Source of the DNA: Coptodactyla brooksi
Lineage: Eukaryota; Arthropoda; Insecta; Coleoptera; Scarabaeidae
DNA: 21,122 nucleotides
Direction: 5' to 3'
Assembly (NCBI GenBank): GCA_033557675.1
Contig: JAWQRM010000602.1
Span: 1-21,122, forward strand
Each line of letters starts with the position of its first letter. The stretch's first letter is position 1. The notes under the pieces were generated by a model. It ran no database searches. It saw only the letters and a program-made list of their open reading frames with translations, and was not told the DNA's origin. Of this stretch, positions 9,737-18,912 are shown piece by piece. A program made the translations under genes and the position numbers.

Positions 9737-9860
9737 GACCCCTGCATGGCTCAGTAGGTAAGAGCATTTGGCGTAAAACCAAAAGGTCACAGGTTCAAAT
9801 CCTGCTCAGCGGTCTATTTTTCTCTTGGCTAATTAAAGTAAAAATTTACTTATAATAAAT
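9737..9860 (+). mobile_element. tRNA-derived SINE, copy 1
   Basis: A tRNA-like head spans 9737-9814. The acceptor arms GACCCCT (9737-9743) and AGCGGTC (9808-9814) pair at six of seven positions. The A-box-like TGGCTCAGTAGG is at 9747-9758, D-stem GCTC/GAGC at 9749-9752 and 9762-9765, anticodon stem TTTGG/CCAAA at 9767-9771 and 9779-9783, and the B box GGTTCAAATCC at 9792-9802. It departs from a real tRNA: five bases instead of two between acceptor and D stem, two extra bases after the T stem, a mismatch in the T stem, and G rather than T before the normal anticodon position. The head runs into a T-rich tail that matches the tail of a second copy on the other strand at 11275. A and B boxes are the RNA polymerase III internal promoter. 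Mobilised, if at all, by a partner LINE not identified here; the exact 3' end is uncertain. Confidence 0.8.
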
Positions 9861-10199
9861 AAATATAATATCACAATACGCACTTGCAATTTTTTATGTT
9901 AAATATAGCATTAAAAATTAGTAATAAAAGTTTACTACTAAAGCAGGTTTTACTAAGAAGATTTATATCGAGTTGGCGAACGTGTTCGTTTGGTGTTTTA
10001 TAGTGAACTATAACACAATTTATTTAGTACACAAAATTCACTTGAATCAATGATGTATATGTGATAATAATTATAAACAATTATTCATATTGGCATTCGT
10101 TTATGTAATTCCAGCAATTTGGCCCCAATTTTCCGTTACAAAACTACATACGTACAAGATAGGCCTGGAGAATAAATTAGAACCGCCAAATTTAAAGGT

Positions 10200-10228
10200 A
10201 TTCTAAACATAGCAGATATGTTTAGAAT
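10200..10228. repeat. Perfect 12-bp inverted repeat
   Basis: ATTCTAAACATA (10200-10211) and TATGTTTAGAAT (10217-10228) are exact reverse complements around GCAGA. No neighbouring element explains it. Confidence 0.75.
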
Positions 10229-10842
10229 CTACTGTGTTGGTGGTGGAAAGAAATTCTTATAACTAGCCTAACCTGTTCAAAATAAGCTTTAGAGAAAGCA
10301 AAGTCGTTATTCAATTGAAACTGAATTAACGATCAGGTCGTAAGTTTCATAAATAAAATTGTTTTATTGAATTTACATGTATATTATATTTTCAAACAAC
10401 AATTAGTTCGAAATGCAGATCACATATCCAGATTGCGATATAATTACAATTATAAATTGTAACTAAATGAGTTGGAATCAATGACATCAAAAATGAAGGT
10501 AGCTATTTACATATATTGCATAATTTATTACGTATTCTTATTACAGTGCCTTTACAGTGTACAGTGTGTGTTTCTTTTTCACCTTCAAAACGTGCCTTCT
10601 AACAGTGGATGAAAGTCAGTACACAGTGTCGGTGTTAGTAATCCTACTGAAAGAATTGTGAAAGAATTTAGTAACCAAGAGTTTTCATAATAGTGACCGC
10701 AGTACCCTCAGATTAAGATTAAAAAATTACATCTGCATGTTAATTATTACTTGTGGTTCATACATATAAAGATTACTTTCATGCATATTGGCGATACGTT
10801 TGATTAAATTTAGTTTTTATTTAATTTTAGACCAAACCTAAA

Positions 10843-10863
10843 ATATATATATATATATATATA
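10843..10863. repeat. AT dinucleotide microsatellite
   Basis: An uninterrupted run of about ten AT units, preceded by AAAAT. Confidence 0.9.
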
Positions 10864-11274
10864 ATAGTAGTATAGAATATGGTAATTCAATTGTTTTTTA
10901 TAAATAGTTCCTTTGATTAGTTACTTTATTTTTATTGTTACTTTTTAAATAGATTGTGACCTAATAAAGCAAGAAAAATCCATACAAAAACAAATGACAG
11001 TGACATTGTAAGAGCGGAAATGGCTAAAGGTGACAAGGTTAAAGTGGGCTAAAAAAAATTGATTATCAACGATACTAATTGGAAGTGGAATGAAATAAGC
11101 AATACGTTACAAATACAGCGGATGGCATCCCAAATGCTGTATTGGTCAGGAATTTAGACAGATAATACAGAAACAGTCCTTTTACTTAAATAGTAAAAGA
11201 AATGTAAAATTATTGTGGTGAATTTGTTGTTAATCCGTAGACTTTTCGTCCAAATGAATCTTCGGTAGTTAATT

Positions 11275-11384
11275 ACCTTAATTTGACAAGAAAATAATTG
11301 ACCTCTGAGCAGGATTCAAACCTGCGACCTGTGATTTCATGCCAGATTATTGGTATTGAAATAATAATGTATGACTCAGGCATA
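11275..11384 (-). mobile_element. tRNA-derived SINE, copy 2 (degraded head)
   Basis: On the minus strand the B box GGTTTGAATCC (11322-11312) is preceded by CACAGGTCGCA and followed by TGCTCAGAGGTCAA, nearly the same order as in copy 1 (TGCTCAGCGGTCTA). The tail also aligns: TTTTCTTGTCAAATTAAGG here against TTTCTCTTGGCTAATTAAAG there. The head is degraded: CTGGCATGAAATCACAGGTC is readable, but the A box has decayed to something like GCCTGAGTCATAC near 11380-11370. The two copies are in opposite orientation about 1.5 kb apart, which shows that the tRNA-like sequence is a dispersed repeat and not a single tRNA gene. Confidence 0.75.
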
Positions 11385-11699
11385 TAGAATGTGATGATAG
11401 TCGATGCACCAAATAATAATACAAGAAAGAAGGAAAAGCTAATGAAGGACATGAATAGAAGAGTAGGTAGTAAGCGAAATAAGAAAATAGACAGATAAAT
11501 GTCCATATCCATACATTTACAAATGAAATTTATACAAGAAGGAAATTCTGTGTGTAAGTTTAAAAAGACATGCACAAGCAGGAAGTGATTATTATCAGAT
11601 TCAGAAGGGGATTATAACAAATACACCACAAATAGATAAAGATACAGTCTCTCTTGTATTTTGTTTATGTGAATAGTTACAACTCCCCATTTAGTGAAA
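11385..11699. other. No gene recognised
   Basis: A purine-rich AT stretch between SINE copy 2 and the readable part of the Tc1/mariner-type transposase. It probably corresponds to the eroded 5' part of that element, but no protein similarity remains visible. Confidence 0.3.
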
Positions 11700-12319
11700 G
11701 GAACTTTAGAGATGGATGAAGAGAATCTAGAAGCAGAATTACAAGTATCCAATGCAACAGTATGGAGAGTGCTATGAGAGTAATTATTGTATCCATACCA
11801 TATTCAATGAATTATTAAGGCTCTTTTGGAAACTGGTGTTCTACAAATGATTTCTTCAGAAGTGTTTGGTGCCTGAGTTTATATGTAAAGAGTTTTTTTT
11901 TACTGACGAGGTGCAGTTTACTAAAACAGTAATTATGAATTTTCATAACAACCGCCAGTGGAATAATTGGTCCCCTTTTCCTGCCAGACAAAGTAAATGG
12001 ACAAATGTACAGAAATTTTTTAGAAGATGAACTAACAGCTCTTATGGAAACAGTTGCACTGAGTATTCGACATGAGTCCTGGTTCATGCATTATGGAGTG
12101 CCTCCTCACTTCAGTCTGACAGCCATAGAATACCGCAACAATTACTACCATAAGAGATGAATTGGAAGAGGAGGGCTAGTAAGGTGACTTTTACTTGTGC
12201 GGTCATCTTTAAGCATTCGTTTATAGGCCCCCATTCCTACAGTACAAGTTCTATTGGAACGTATTGAGGAGAGTTGTCCTATCACCAATTTTAATGAAAA
12301 TAGGTGCTACGAGGTGTGA
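11700..12319 (+). pseudogene. Tc1/mariner-superfamily transposase (insect DDE type), heavily decayed
   Basis: The plus strand carries pieces of a transposase common in insect genomes and often annotated as Tc3-like. 11721-11850 holds a helix-turn-helix end, LQVSNATVWRVL, then LLYPYHIQ and KALLETGV, with stops at 11775, 11781 and 11808. After a frameshift, 11860-11960 reads FFFTDEVQFTKTVIMNFHNN, with the first catalytic aspartate in TDE. After another shift, 11966-12157 reads IGPLFLPDKVNGQMYRNFLE and further on WFMHYGVPPHFS. The family has HDG here, so the second catalytic aspartate is replaced by tyrosine at 12092-12094. A stop follows at 12158, then IGRGG. The SPDLTPL-like segment has been deleted, leaving DFYLCGHL-stop-AFVYRPP at 12186-12232 with the third aspartate. 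Last comes PTVQVLLERIEESC, ending at 12317-12319. At least three frameshifts and five stops show it is long dead. Terminal repeats were not identified. Confidence 0.88.
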
Positions 12320-12391
12320 CAACCAAAGAAGCACTAATCTACAAAATACAGCCTAGAAAATAGAACCTACAGAGTACAGCCTATAAAATAC

Positions 12392-12740
12392 ACACATGTT
12401 ACACTAAGTTTACATGGAAACACAAATAATCTGGTGTACATTCTAAATACTTTAATCAACTGGGCTGGTTAAGGATTGTGATGTTGTACAAATTTGGAAT
12501 TCTATTGAAGAAACATTTCGTCCATATTCAAAAGTGCTCTTAACGAACATCATAACATTTACCACTTCCACATACAGTAATTAATTAATAGTTAATTCTA
12601 TTTTTAATTAAATATCTTTACATCTATTCTGCCTTCCTTAGATAGAATATCATGAAATTACACCTGAAGAAGGCATTTTATGATGAAATAGTGAATAACA
12701 AGATGTATACAGTGTACAGTTTTACAATGTTTCTGTTGTT
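12392..12740 (+). repeat. Unnamed interspersed repeat, copy A
   Basis: Aligns as a diverged direct copy with 13407-13775. Shared islands in the same order are AAATAATCTGGTG, ATTCTATTGAAGAAACAT, AATTAAATAT, ATTACACCTGAA-AAGGCATT, GAAATA and TGTTGCTGTTGTT-like ends (here TGTTTCTGTTGTT). The segment CACCTGAAGAAGGC followed about 12 bp later by GAAAT (12662-12689) recalls the CTGANGA...GAAA motif found in arthropod retroelement tails. No coding sequence. Orientation is assigned only by that motif. Confidence 0.75.
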
Positions 12741-13189
12741 TTCTTTGTTAAATTTCTTCTAATTTGGGGAAATTTGAGATTCACTTTTCAAACATGAGCA
12801 GTTTTATCAGGATTCACGAATTTAGTACACCACGAAGGCTAACATTAAGATAGCTTGATGATAAGCTTATTGTATGTATTAAGCTCTACGTGCCACTTAC
12901 AAAGTAAACTGTAAGTAGCTTTGTTTTGCTATTATTATTTATGTAATAACAAAGCAAAGCAAAGAATATTTATATATCCTCATATAAATATTAGAATAAT
13001 CTTATATTTATATTAGAATATTACACAATTACACTAGATGTGCCATTGATAATGATATAGAATTAATAAAAGTTATTTCCTATTACTTAGCCAGACTTAC
13101 CTTGTGTATGAAATCCCGATCTGAGCGTATGTGCTAAAATGAGGAATAGAAAAACAAAAAAAAACACAAAACACGCGCCGCAACACAAA
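12741..13189. other. AT-rich spacer between the two unnamed repeat copies
   Basis: No gene. Contains GCTTTGTTTTGCTATTATT and an inverted counterpart AACAAAGCAAAGCAAAG at 12918-12964, and a tract at 12968-13021 in which ATATTAGAATA is repeated and partly palindromic. Confidence 0.4.
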
Positions 13190-13406
13190 CTAACTAAATG
13201 CACGGTAACGTCGCGGAATTTCCCTTTTATATATACATGAGAGCAGATGATTTACCTGCCTCTCCAAATAAAATAATCCGAACTTTCCATCGGCGAGCAA
13301 CAATGAGCATTCTAGTTGGTCGACCGCATTTGCGGGGCAGAGTAGGATGGAAAAGCTCATTGAGGATTGCAAAGTGGTGGTAAAGTTTGCTCGAACGTGA
13401 TGAGCA
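13190..13406 (-). promoter_or_regulatory. GC-richer block with a strong TATA-box match
   Basis: This roughly 220-bp block is clearly less AT-biased than its flanks and is open in several frames on both strands (up to 75 codons), which is a composition effect; no frame shows a known domain. On the minus strand TATATAAAAGGG (13233-13222) is an excellent TATA box, followed by GGAATTTCCGCGACG-like GC-rich sequence where a transcription start would be expected (about 13200-13195). It could be a promoter of a degraded retroelement or of an unrecognised transcript. No initiator or gene downstream supports this firmly. Confidence 0.3.
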
Positions 13407-13775
13407 ATACACCACATGGTAAACTCAATTTACCTAGGAATATAAATAATCTGGTGGAGATTCAGGATCTTATATTCAGGTGGGCTGCTGTATGCATTTG
13501 CTTGATTGGTTAATTAACGTACTTCATTAAGTCTACATCATTAAATTACATGCAGTATTGCAAAGCTTAAAAGGATTCTATTGAAGAAACATCTGATATA
13601 CATTCAAACGTGTTTTTAATAAAAATTCTTAAAATTTATCAGTTCTTGTATTTAATTAAATATTTTTTGTAAGATGTAATTTCAAAAAATTACACCTGAA
13701 CAAGGCATTGCGTGTTGAAATAATGGGTAATAAAATAATGTGTAAAGTTTATAATATTACAGTGTTGCTGTTGTT
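13407..13775 (+). repeat. Unnamed interspersed repeat, copy B
   Basis: Second copy of the repeat at 12392-12740, in the same orientation about 1.0 kb downstream, with the same ordered islands (AAATAATCTGGTG near 13447, ATTCTATTGAAGAAACAT near 13575, ATTACACCTGAACAAGGCAT near 13690, GCTGTTGTT at 13767-13775). Copy B has an insertion of about 20-60 bp near 13500-13560 relative to copy A. Divergence is considerable, so the copies are old. They could be two separate insertions or a degenerate pair of terminal repeats. Confidence 0.75.
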
Positions 13776-14086
13776 CAATGGATTTCCAGCAATTAATAAC
13801 TAACTCAATTGAACACATATTGACTGTTCCTTTGACTCCTTTTTTCCGTTAATTATACCCACTTACATTACTGTAATATTAATATAACAAAACAGCTAAA
13901 ATTTCGTCTATATTTTTATGTCAAATATTTCCGTGATTGCATAGGTTGAGTGTTGCTTTTATTACGTTTTTATGGTAGCACATAGGAGGGCATGAATCTC
14001 GCTTTCTATTTTATCGATATATGGTCTCTTAGTTATAGAAACCTTTACCATATTACTACATTTACTGTGGTCTATAACACATACTG
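13776..14086. other. AT-rich, no gene recognised
   Basis: A 68-codon minus-strand open frame (14168-13962) overlaps this region and the TATACAGGG motifs; it has no recognisable domain. Nothing else is seen. Confidence 0.4.
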
Positions 14087-14160
14087 TATACAGGGCTCGT
14101 AAAAAGTCTGGGAACAGTTTATTTCGTAAACGAGTTGTCAAATTTTTTAAGTATACAGGG
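14087..14160 (+). repeat. Pair of TATACAGGG element ends in direct orientation
   Basis: TATACAGGG occurs at 14087-14095 and again at 14152-14160, each followed by diverged sequence (CTCGT, TTTGTC). The same end is seen at 15006 and, as TATACAGGA, at 5596. AAGTCTGGGAACAGTTTATTT lies between. I take them as end fragments of one repeat family. Confidence 0.55.
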
Positions 14161-14235
14161 TTTGTCACGCAATTGGCTATTTAGTTTCTGTTTCTTCAAA
14201 ATCAAAATTCGACATCTACTTTATTATCTTAAAAA

Positions 14236-14275
14236 ATCTTAAAATGTTAAGCATTTTAAGATGCATTTTAACATT
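14236..14275. repeat. Nested palindromes
   Basis: ATCTTAAAATG (14236-14246) pairs exactly with CATTTTAAGAT (14252-14262) around TTAAG. The overlapping AATGTTAA (14243-14250) can alternatively pair with TTAACATT (14268-14275). The two folds exclude each other. Confidence 0.65.
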
Positions 14276-15005
14276 ACTTTAATATAAAAATGCAATCAAC
14301 CTTATTTTAACAGGACTAAAACCAGCATTATGTAAAGTGATCCCATCTTATACTATTAAATAGCTGATATTATTAAAAGAGGCAAATTTAATTTAAAGTC
14401 CTAAAGCTACTTTATTATAGAAAGTATTCGTTTCTATGATAAATAAACGAAGTTGGCCTTAAAATAATCTGTTTAACCTTAACTAATGGCCAAATCAAAT
14501 TGTGTGCTATTATATTCTTGGGTCATTTTCAGTATTGTGTCAAGATTAATAGATTCAATAAAAATTTTACAGCTTTTTTCCACAGGTTATATTTAATAAT
14601 TTCAAAATTTGATTTATTTGTAATTTCGTATTTAAAGCGTTACATACTTATTTCTTTTGAGCGTCTTAATTATACCATCGTGATAAGTAACTAAATAACG
14701 TTTGTATTGTAAGAAATACCAACTAATTATCTAACTGTGGTATCTGTAATAATAGTATTTGTAATAGTAGAATGTACGTATATTTCCACACATTTGTTTT
14801 TATGGCCTACCGCTATTTTTAAAGCAACGTTTATTTTGACATCAATAAATCTCATAAAGAAATCTCAGTAGAAATGAAAATAGTTTTTTTAATTCCTTTG
14901 ACGGTAAGAAGGTTTGAAAAATTACGAAATCGGTTTTTCACAATTTACTTATACATTTTCGTTAAATGGCACTCTAAGAGGATCATCCCGGGAATTTCAA
15001 ATTTG
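14276..15005. other. AT-rich stretch without a recognised gene
   Basis: A 64-codon plus-strand frame at 14500-14694 is rich in phenylalanine, isoleucine and tyrosine with no motif, as expected by chance. No repeat is evident. Confidence 0.4.
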
Positions 15006-15703
15006 TATACAGGGTGTTCCATTTAAAAGTGGAAAATAGGTTTCGTTGGACTGGACGTGACCTAAAAGTAATAATTATGCCCAGAGTTATTTTATTATAG
15101 AGAGATTTTATTATACAGAGATTATTGTATAATTATAATTTTATCCTAATCAAAGTTTATATCCCATATAGTATAAACTTGCAAATATAAAAAATAATAA
15201 TAAATTGTTCATTTTAAGTTGATAATTTGTCTTTTTAAGCACTGTTTAATTTATATATATATATACGTTGGAACAACAACTAGGACATGATAGAACTCGT
15301 CCAAGCAACCATTTTTCAATATGGCGCCTGTTTTAGCCAACATGGCAAATATTCGATATTTAAAAAATCGTTTGTGTCGTTGTTTATTAAGTTAGGTAAA
15401 ATTTTAAAACATCCTTGGAAACTGCACTTTGAGGGCTACATAAAACTTCTATAACTTTTTCTGCTATCAGTTACAGTTTAAAAATGACCGCCAATCAAGA
15501 ACTTTAAAACCGAGTATTTTGAAAATGGGTCGATGAATTTTAAAACCAAGACAGATTTAAAATCTCCACAATATGCTCTATAATTTTTATTTGTAAATTG
15601 GTTAAAAGGTTCTAAGAAAAATTGTTTGCTTTCACGAGTTCTGTCATGTCCATGTACAAAGTATATATACCATGTACACAAAGTAGTAGATATACCCTGT
15701 ATA
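15006..15703. mobile_element. Candidate non-autonomous DNA element with TATACAGGGT ends
   Basis: TATACAGGGT at 15006-15015 is matched by its reverse complement ACCCTGTATA at 15694-15703, enclosing 698 bp. The left end continues as GTTCCATTTAAAA, the same as the miniature unit at 5594. Inside, 15279-15320 and 15614-15655 form an imperfect inverted repeat of about 38 bp whose best part is GGACATGATAGAACTCGT (15283-15300) against 15634-15651 with one mismatch. One strand of a 125-bp direct repeat also lies inside (15127-15250). No transposase is present. The ends are short, so the boundaries may be coincidental. Confidence 0.5.
15127..15250 (+). repeat. Direct repeat, copy 1 (about 125 bp)
   Basis: Closely matches 15850-15981. 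Shared text includes AATTATAATTTTATCCTAAT, CAAAGTTTATATC, AGTATAA-CTTGCAAA, TTTTAAGTTGATAATTT and ACTGTTTAAT. Differences are a few substitutions and a short insertion in copy 2. No coding content. Confidence 0.9.
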
Positions 15704-15849
15704 GAAACTCTAAAATTCTAGTCATTTGAAGAGCACACCCTAATTTGCACTTGCTATAAATTTTAACCCAATCGCGTGACTCCTTCATGGTGTTTGCAAT
15801 TTTTACACACAGGAGTAGTATATATTATAATTGCAATTATATTATAATT

Positions 15850-15981
15850 GCATAATTATAATTTTATCCTAATCAAAGTTTATATCACATGTAGTATAAT
15901 CTTGCAAACATAAGAAATAGTAATTAATAAATAATTAATTTTAAGTTGATAATTTATTTGTATTTTTAAGTACTGTTTAAT
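15850..15981 (+). repeat. Direct repeat, copy 2 (about 130 bp)
   Basis: Second copy of 15127-15250, 723 bp downstream in the same orientation, with similarity high enough to read by eye over its whole length. The two copies are more alike than copies A and B of the repeat at 12392 and 13407, so the duplication is more recent. Confidence 0.9.
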
Positions 15982-17372
15982 GTATTTTTCTCTCTTGTTT
16001 ATTTCTGTTATCCTTTTGGCAACATAATATATAATAATAGTGAAAACAAATAAGAATAAACACAAAAAGTAAGAAATAAACTATTTTTTTAATAAATCTC
16101 AAGTCGAAAGTTTATTTTATTTTATTCGTTAGCTTATAACAAGCTAAGAAGTATCTTGTGGAACATGATGAGACAAGAAAAAGTTAAATTATATTAGAAT
16201 TTTGTTTCTTCGTCTACGTAATCTAATTATTCATACACCGTGCCAAATTCATTTTTGGATTCGACATGCAACACACTAAAAGCTGCTCCAATAGCAAGTG
16301 GAATTTTAGATTATGCTGTTTACAGTTGCTATTTAAACAAATATGAACTTAATTAGAACGCCTTCAAATTCTAAAATTTTATTATGAAAGTAACAGAAAA
16401 ATTACATAGAACTGGCATGATTCTTTAATAAAGTCGGGCAGACAAGTGTTTAAACTTGGAGTAGATTTATTTTATAATATACTAGCATTGCTTTTAATAC
16501 TTAGTATACACAGGTATATATAAGTCAAGCATACGGATTAAAATTAAAATCACGTTCGCGGTGTTGTATTTTTTTTGCATTTAAGATTTGGACTTGCTTT
16601 CACATTAACTATCACCAAGCAAAATCATAAATTTCTCAGTCAATCAGAAACAAGTCGGTTTGAAAACAGCCTAAGCTGAAACGAGAAGTGAAAGAATAGT
16701 GCTAATAATGCTAATTCATGAATATTAAAGTTAAAAAGAGTTTTAATCACTACAACTACTAAATCACTAACATCTTAATTACTTTGTTTTTTGTTCATAA
16801 CGAATAGTTCTGTACTATTGTTAGTAACATGTGTACATTTTTATACTTTATGTTATGTTATCTTTTGCATAATTGAACTTGAATACTTCGAATCATGAAG
16901 AGGTATTTATGTACTCCAATTTTGGTTAATGTCCTGCTTTAAAATGCAGTATATATGTCGATATCTACCACAAATACAATTACTACCATAATAGGTTTAA
17001 CAACACCTGTCTTCAGGAACGAGAAAGCGATAAATGTTGATTATCAACGTTAAATATTGGGATGAGCACAAGGTTTCGTTACGAGGCGGATTAGTTTCAA
17101 GGTTGTAGATGTAGGCCACAATTGTGTGTACAAATTGTGAGTGAATGTATAAAATCAAATCAGTTCACAGTTTTACCAAGGCAAATTAACCAAAAATAGT
17201 CATTATATTCCAAATTTTTCGTTGTCGTGTGATAAAAGAATTGCATCACACGAAGATATTACAGAATTGTTAACATTAACTTTGTCAGGTTATGAAATTT
17301 CGCTGTTCCCTTATCTGATTCAGATATAATCAAATTTGCATTTCAAATTCCTGCAAATGTGAGCAATTGACA
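15982..17372. other. Gene-free region
   Basis: No coding signal or recognised element. A short palindrome GTTGATTATCAAC lies at 17037-17049, and CCTGTCTTCAGG near 17007-17018. TATAAAA at 17148 is followed too closely (14 bp) by TCAGTT to be a canonical TATA-initiator pair. Confidence 0.4.
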
Positions 17373-17385
17373 TAATTATGCAAAT
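17373..17385 (+). promoter_or_regulatory. Composite homeodomain-octamer site
   Basis: TAATTATGCAAAT fuses a TAATTA homeodomain core with the POU octamer ATGCAAAT (17378-17385). A second octamer next to a TTAATTA core is at 5161-5179. Binding is not shown, and AT-rich DNA gives such matches by chance. Confidence 0.2.
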
Positions 17386-18420
17386 TTTATAGTTTCTGTA
17401 CTTACTGCATTCTTTCTTACCTACTGTACAGATAGTAATCCAGGGAAGATATACTATTATTGACGTTAAACCAAGACAATATGACTTGTAACTTTAAGAA
17501 TTACAGTTTTATGTAACAGTTTAAATAAGTAAAAGTTTTAAAATATCACACGGTTTCATTTTGTCGACTTATTATACTGTAATATAGTTGTAGATTGTAT
17601 GGCGTGTATAGAAATTTATGACGAAATATCAACGCTAAAGGTAGTATAATTACTAACTATTATTAGTTAGCAATGGTAATCAGTTTCTGTATTAATAAAT
17701 TTCTAAAAAGGTAATAGCCAAAATTCGTTATACATTTACAATTTAAATGAAGTAAACGATTTCATTTATGAAACTTATAAATCAATTGGGGTATATTATA
17801 TTTTCGGACAAGAATCAATTCGAAATTTATATCATATTTCCGGACAGAGCAAGTACTATACAAAATACATTATTATTCTTCTAATATTCTTATTCTAAGC
17901 TACTTATTATTCTCATTCTTATACTTTTACATACTTTAAATACGATGTGTTGCGAAAATCAACCACATGAGTACATACGTCTATCAGGAAACTAACTCAG
18001 CTCTTGTCATCATGACGACAAAGGTAAAAGTTTTGAAATAATGAAATAATTTGCCAATTAGTATAAGGAATTAATTTGATAAAAAAATACGCGAACTTAA
18101 CTTCACCTAAAATATGTTATCATATACAAGATGTTAAAAAAGGAAGTTATAAGTTGTTCCCAACAAACAGAACAGCCTATATCTGAGAAATCTTTTTGTT
18201 CATAGAGCGCTTTGTTAGTGAAGAAACGCACGGCACGATTTCTGTCAAAAACGTATGTTACTGTCATCTCGTTCAATTGACCTTTTGAGAAAAATTGCCT
18301 TGTCATAGTTTATTATCTAATAAAGAAATGCCAGATGAAAGAATTTTACCTCGCATATTGGGCGCAAATGCCTGAGGAAATTTTGATGGACTATAAATTA
18401 TTTAAAAACATCTATTAGTT
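17386..18420. other. AT-rich with a short tandem duplication, no gene recognised
   Basis: At 17789-17836 two related units follow each other: TATATTATATTTTCGGACA and then TATATCATATTTCCGGACA about 40 bp on. A 67-codon minus-strand frame at 18306-18103 contains NRAVRFFTNKALYEQKDFSD, which looks less random than most frames here, but I do not recognise its family. Confidence 0.35.
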
Positions 18421-18912
18421 GATTTTGTAAGCTGTATTATAGTGGAAAGTATCGTAGAAGAAAGATTAAACCCAATTATGTCCAATGTGATTTTTAGATG
18501 TGCCCACAGTGCGCAAGACCATCCGTTATTTGGAAGTATTTGGAACAACTTCGATAATAAAGGAGTAGAAGATGATCTCATAGAAACCATACAAAGCTTA
18601 TATACAAAACAAACAACATAATGCAACAAAAAGTCAAGGATGTTTTGAAATAACAAGGGAGTCAGACAAGAAGATGTGCTGAGCAAACTACTATTTCTAT
18701 GAGTGATGGATGAAATCATAACAAAAGGTTCCAAAGAAATTACTAAATATATTTTAGGATGCAGAAATTCTGCGTATGGCCTGAAGGTCAACATGGAGAA
18801 GATAAAAGTGATGCTGATATCTAATAAAAAAAGAGATACACAAAGAAATAGGAAAAGAAGGACATATGGTAGAGCAGGTCGAGATATTAACTATTTGGGA
18901 AGTATAACATAG
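18421..18912 (+). pseudogene. RTE-like LINE reverse transcriptase fragment, catalytic box deleted
   Basis: One plus-strand frame carries a reverse transcriptase of the LINE class most common in insects. 18430-18530 reads VESIVEERLNPI, then RCAHSAQDHPLF, matching the family's iv(e)eRL...FRkGrsTqDHif block. 18550-18610 reads NKGVEDDLIETIQSLYTK. 18661-18720 reads GVRQEDVLSKLLF, equivalent to GVRQGxxLSPLLF (motif B), then VMDEIIT. 18775-18830 reads AYGLKVNMEKIKVMLIS, and 18880-18909 DINYLGSIT. Three in-frame stops (18619, 18646, 18700) interrupt it. The first palm aspartate (motif A) is missing between DHPLF and NKGVED, and the A/Y-x-DD catalytic box (motif C) is missing between LGCRN and SAYGL, so two internal deletions removed both metal-binding motifs. 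The endonuclease domain and 3' end are not seen. Inactive; the RTE assignment is by motif resemblance and a neighbouring clade is possible. Confidence 0.87.

Larger units (their letters stand above)
9861..11274. other. AT-rich gene-free stretch
   Basis: Contains two clear inverted repeats (listed at 10200-10228; also TTACAATT-ATA-AATTGTAA at 10444-10462) and an AT microsatellite near 10843-10863. At 11010-11060 the plus strand has a short G- and A-rich segment beginning ATGGCTAAAGG that could be the far 5' remnant of the transposase at 11700, but no protein homology is readable there. Confidence 0.4.

Noticed and set aside
9737..9814. Functional tRNA gene
   Set aside because: Arm spacing is wrong, the T stem and acceptor have mismatches, the anticodon loop lacks the usual T, and a second dispersed copy shows it is a SINE.
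13190..13417. Overlapping open frames on both strands as small genes
   Set aside because: All arise from one GC-richer block where stop codons are rarer; no frame has a recognisable domain.
17148..17165. TATA box plus initiator promoter
   Set aside because: The spacing of about 14 bp is too short for a canonical TATA-initiator pair.
18402..18794. 130-codon minus-strand frame as a gene
   Set aside because: It is the antisense of the LINE reverse transcriptase fragment, whose plus-strand motifs are clear.
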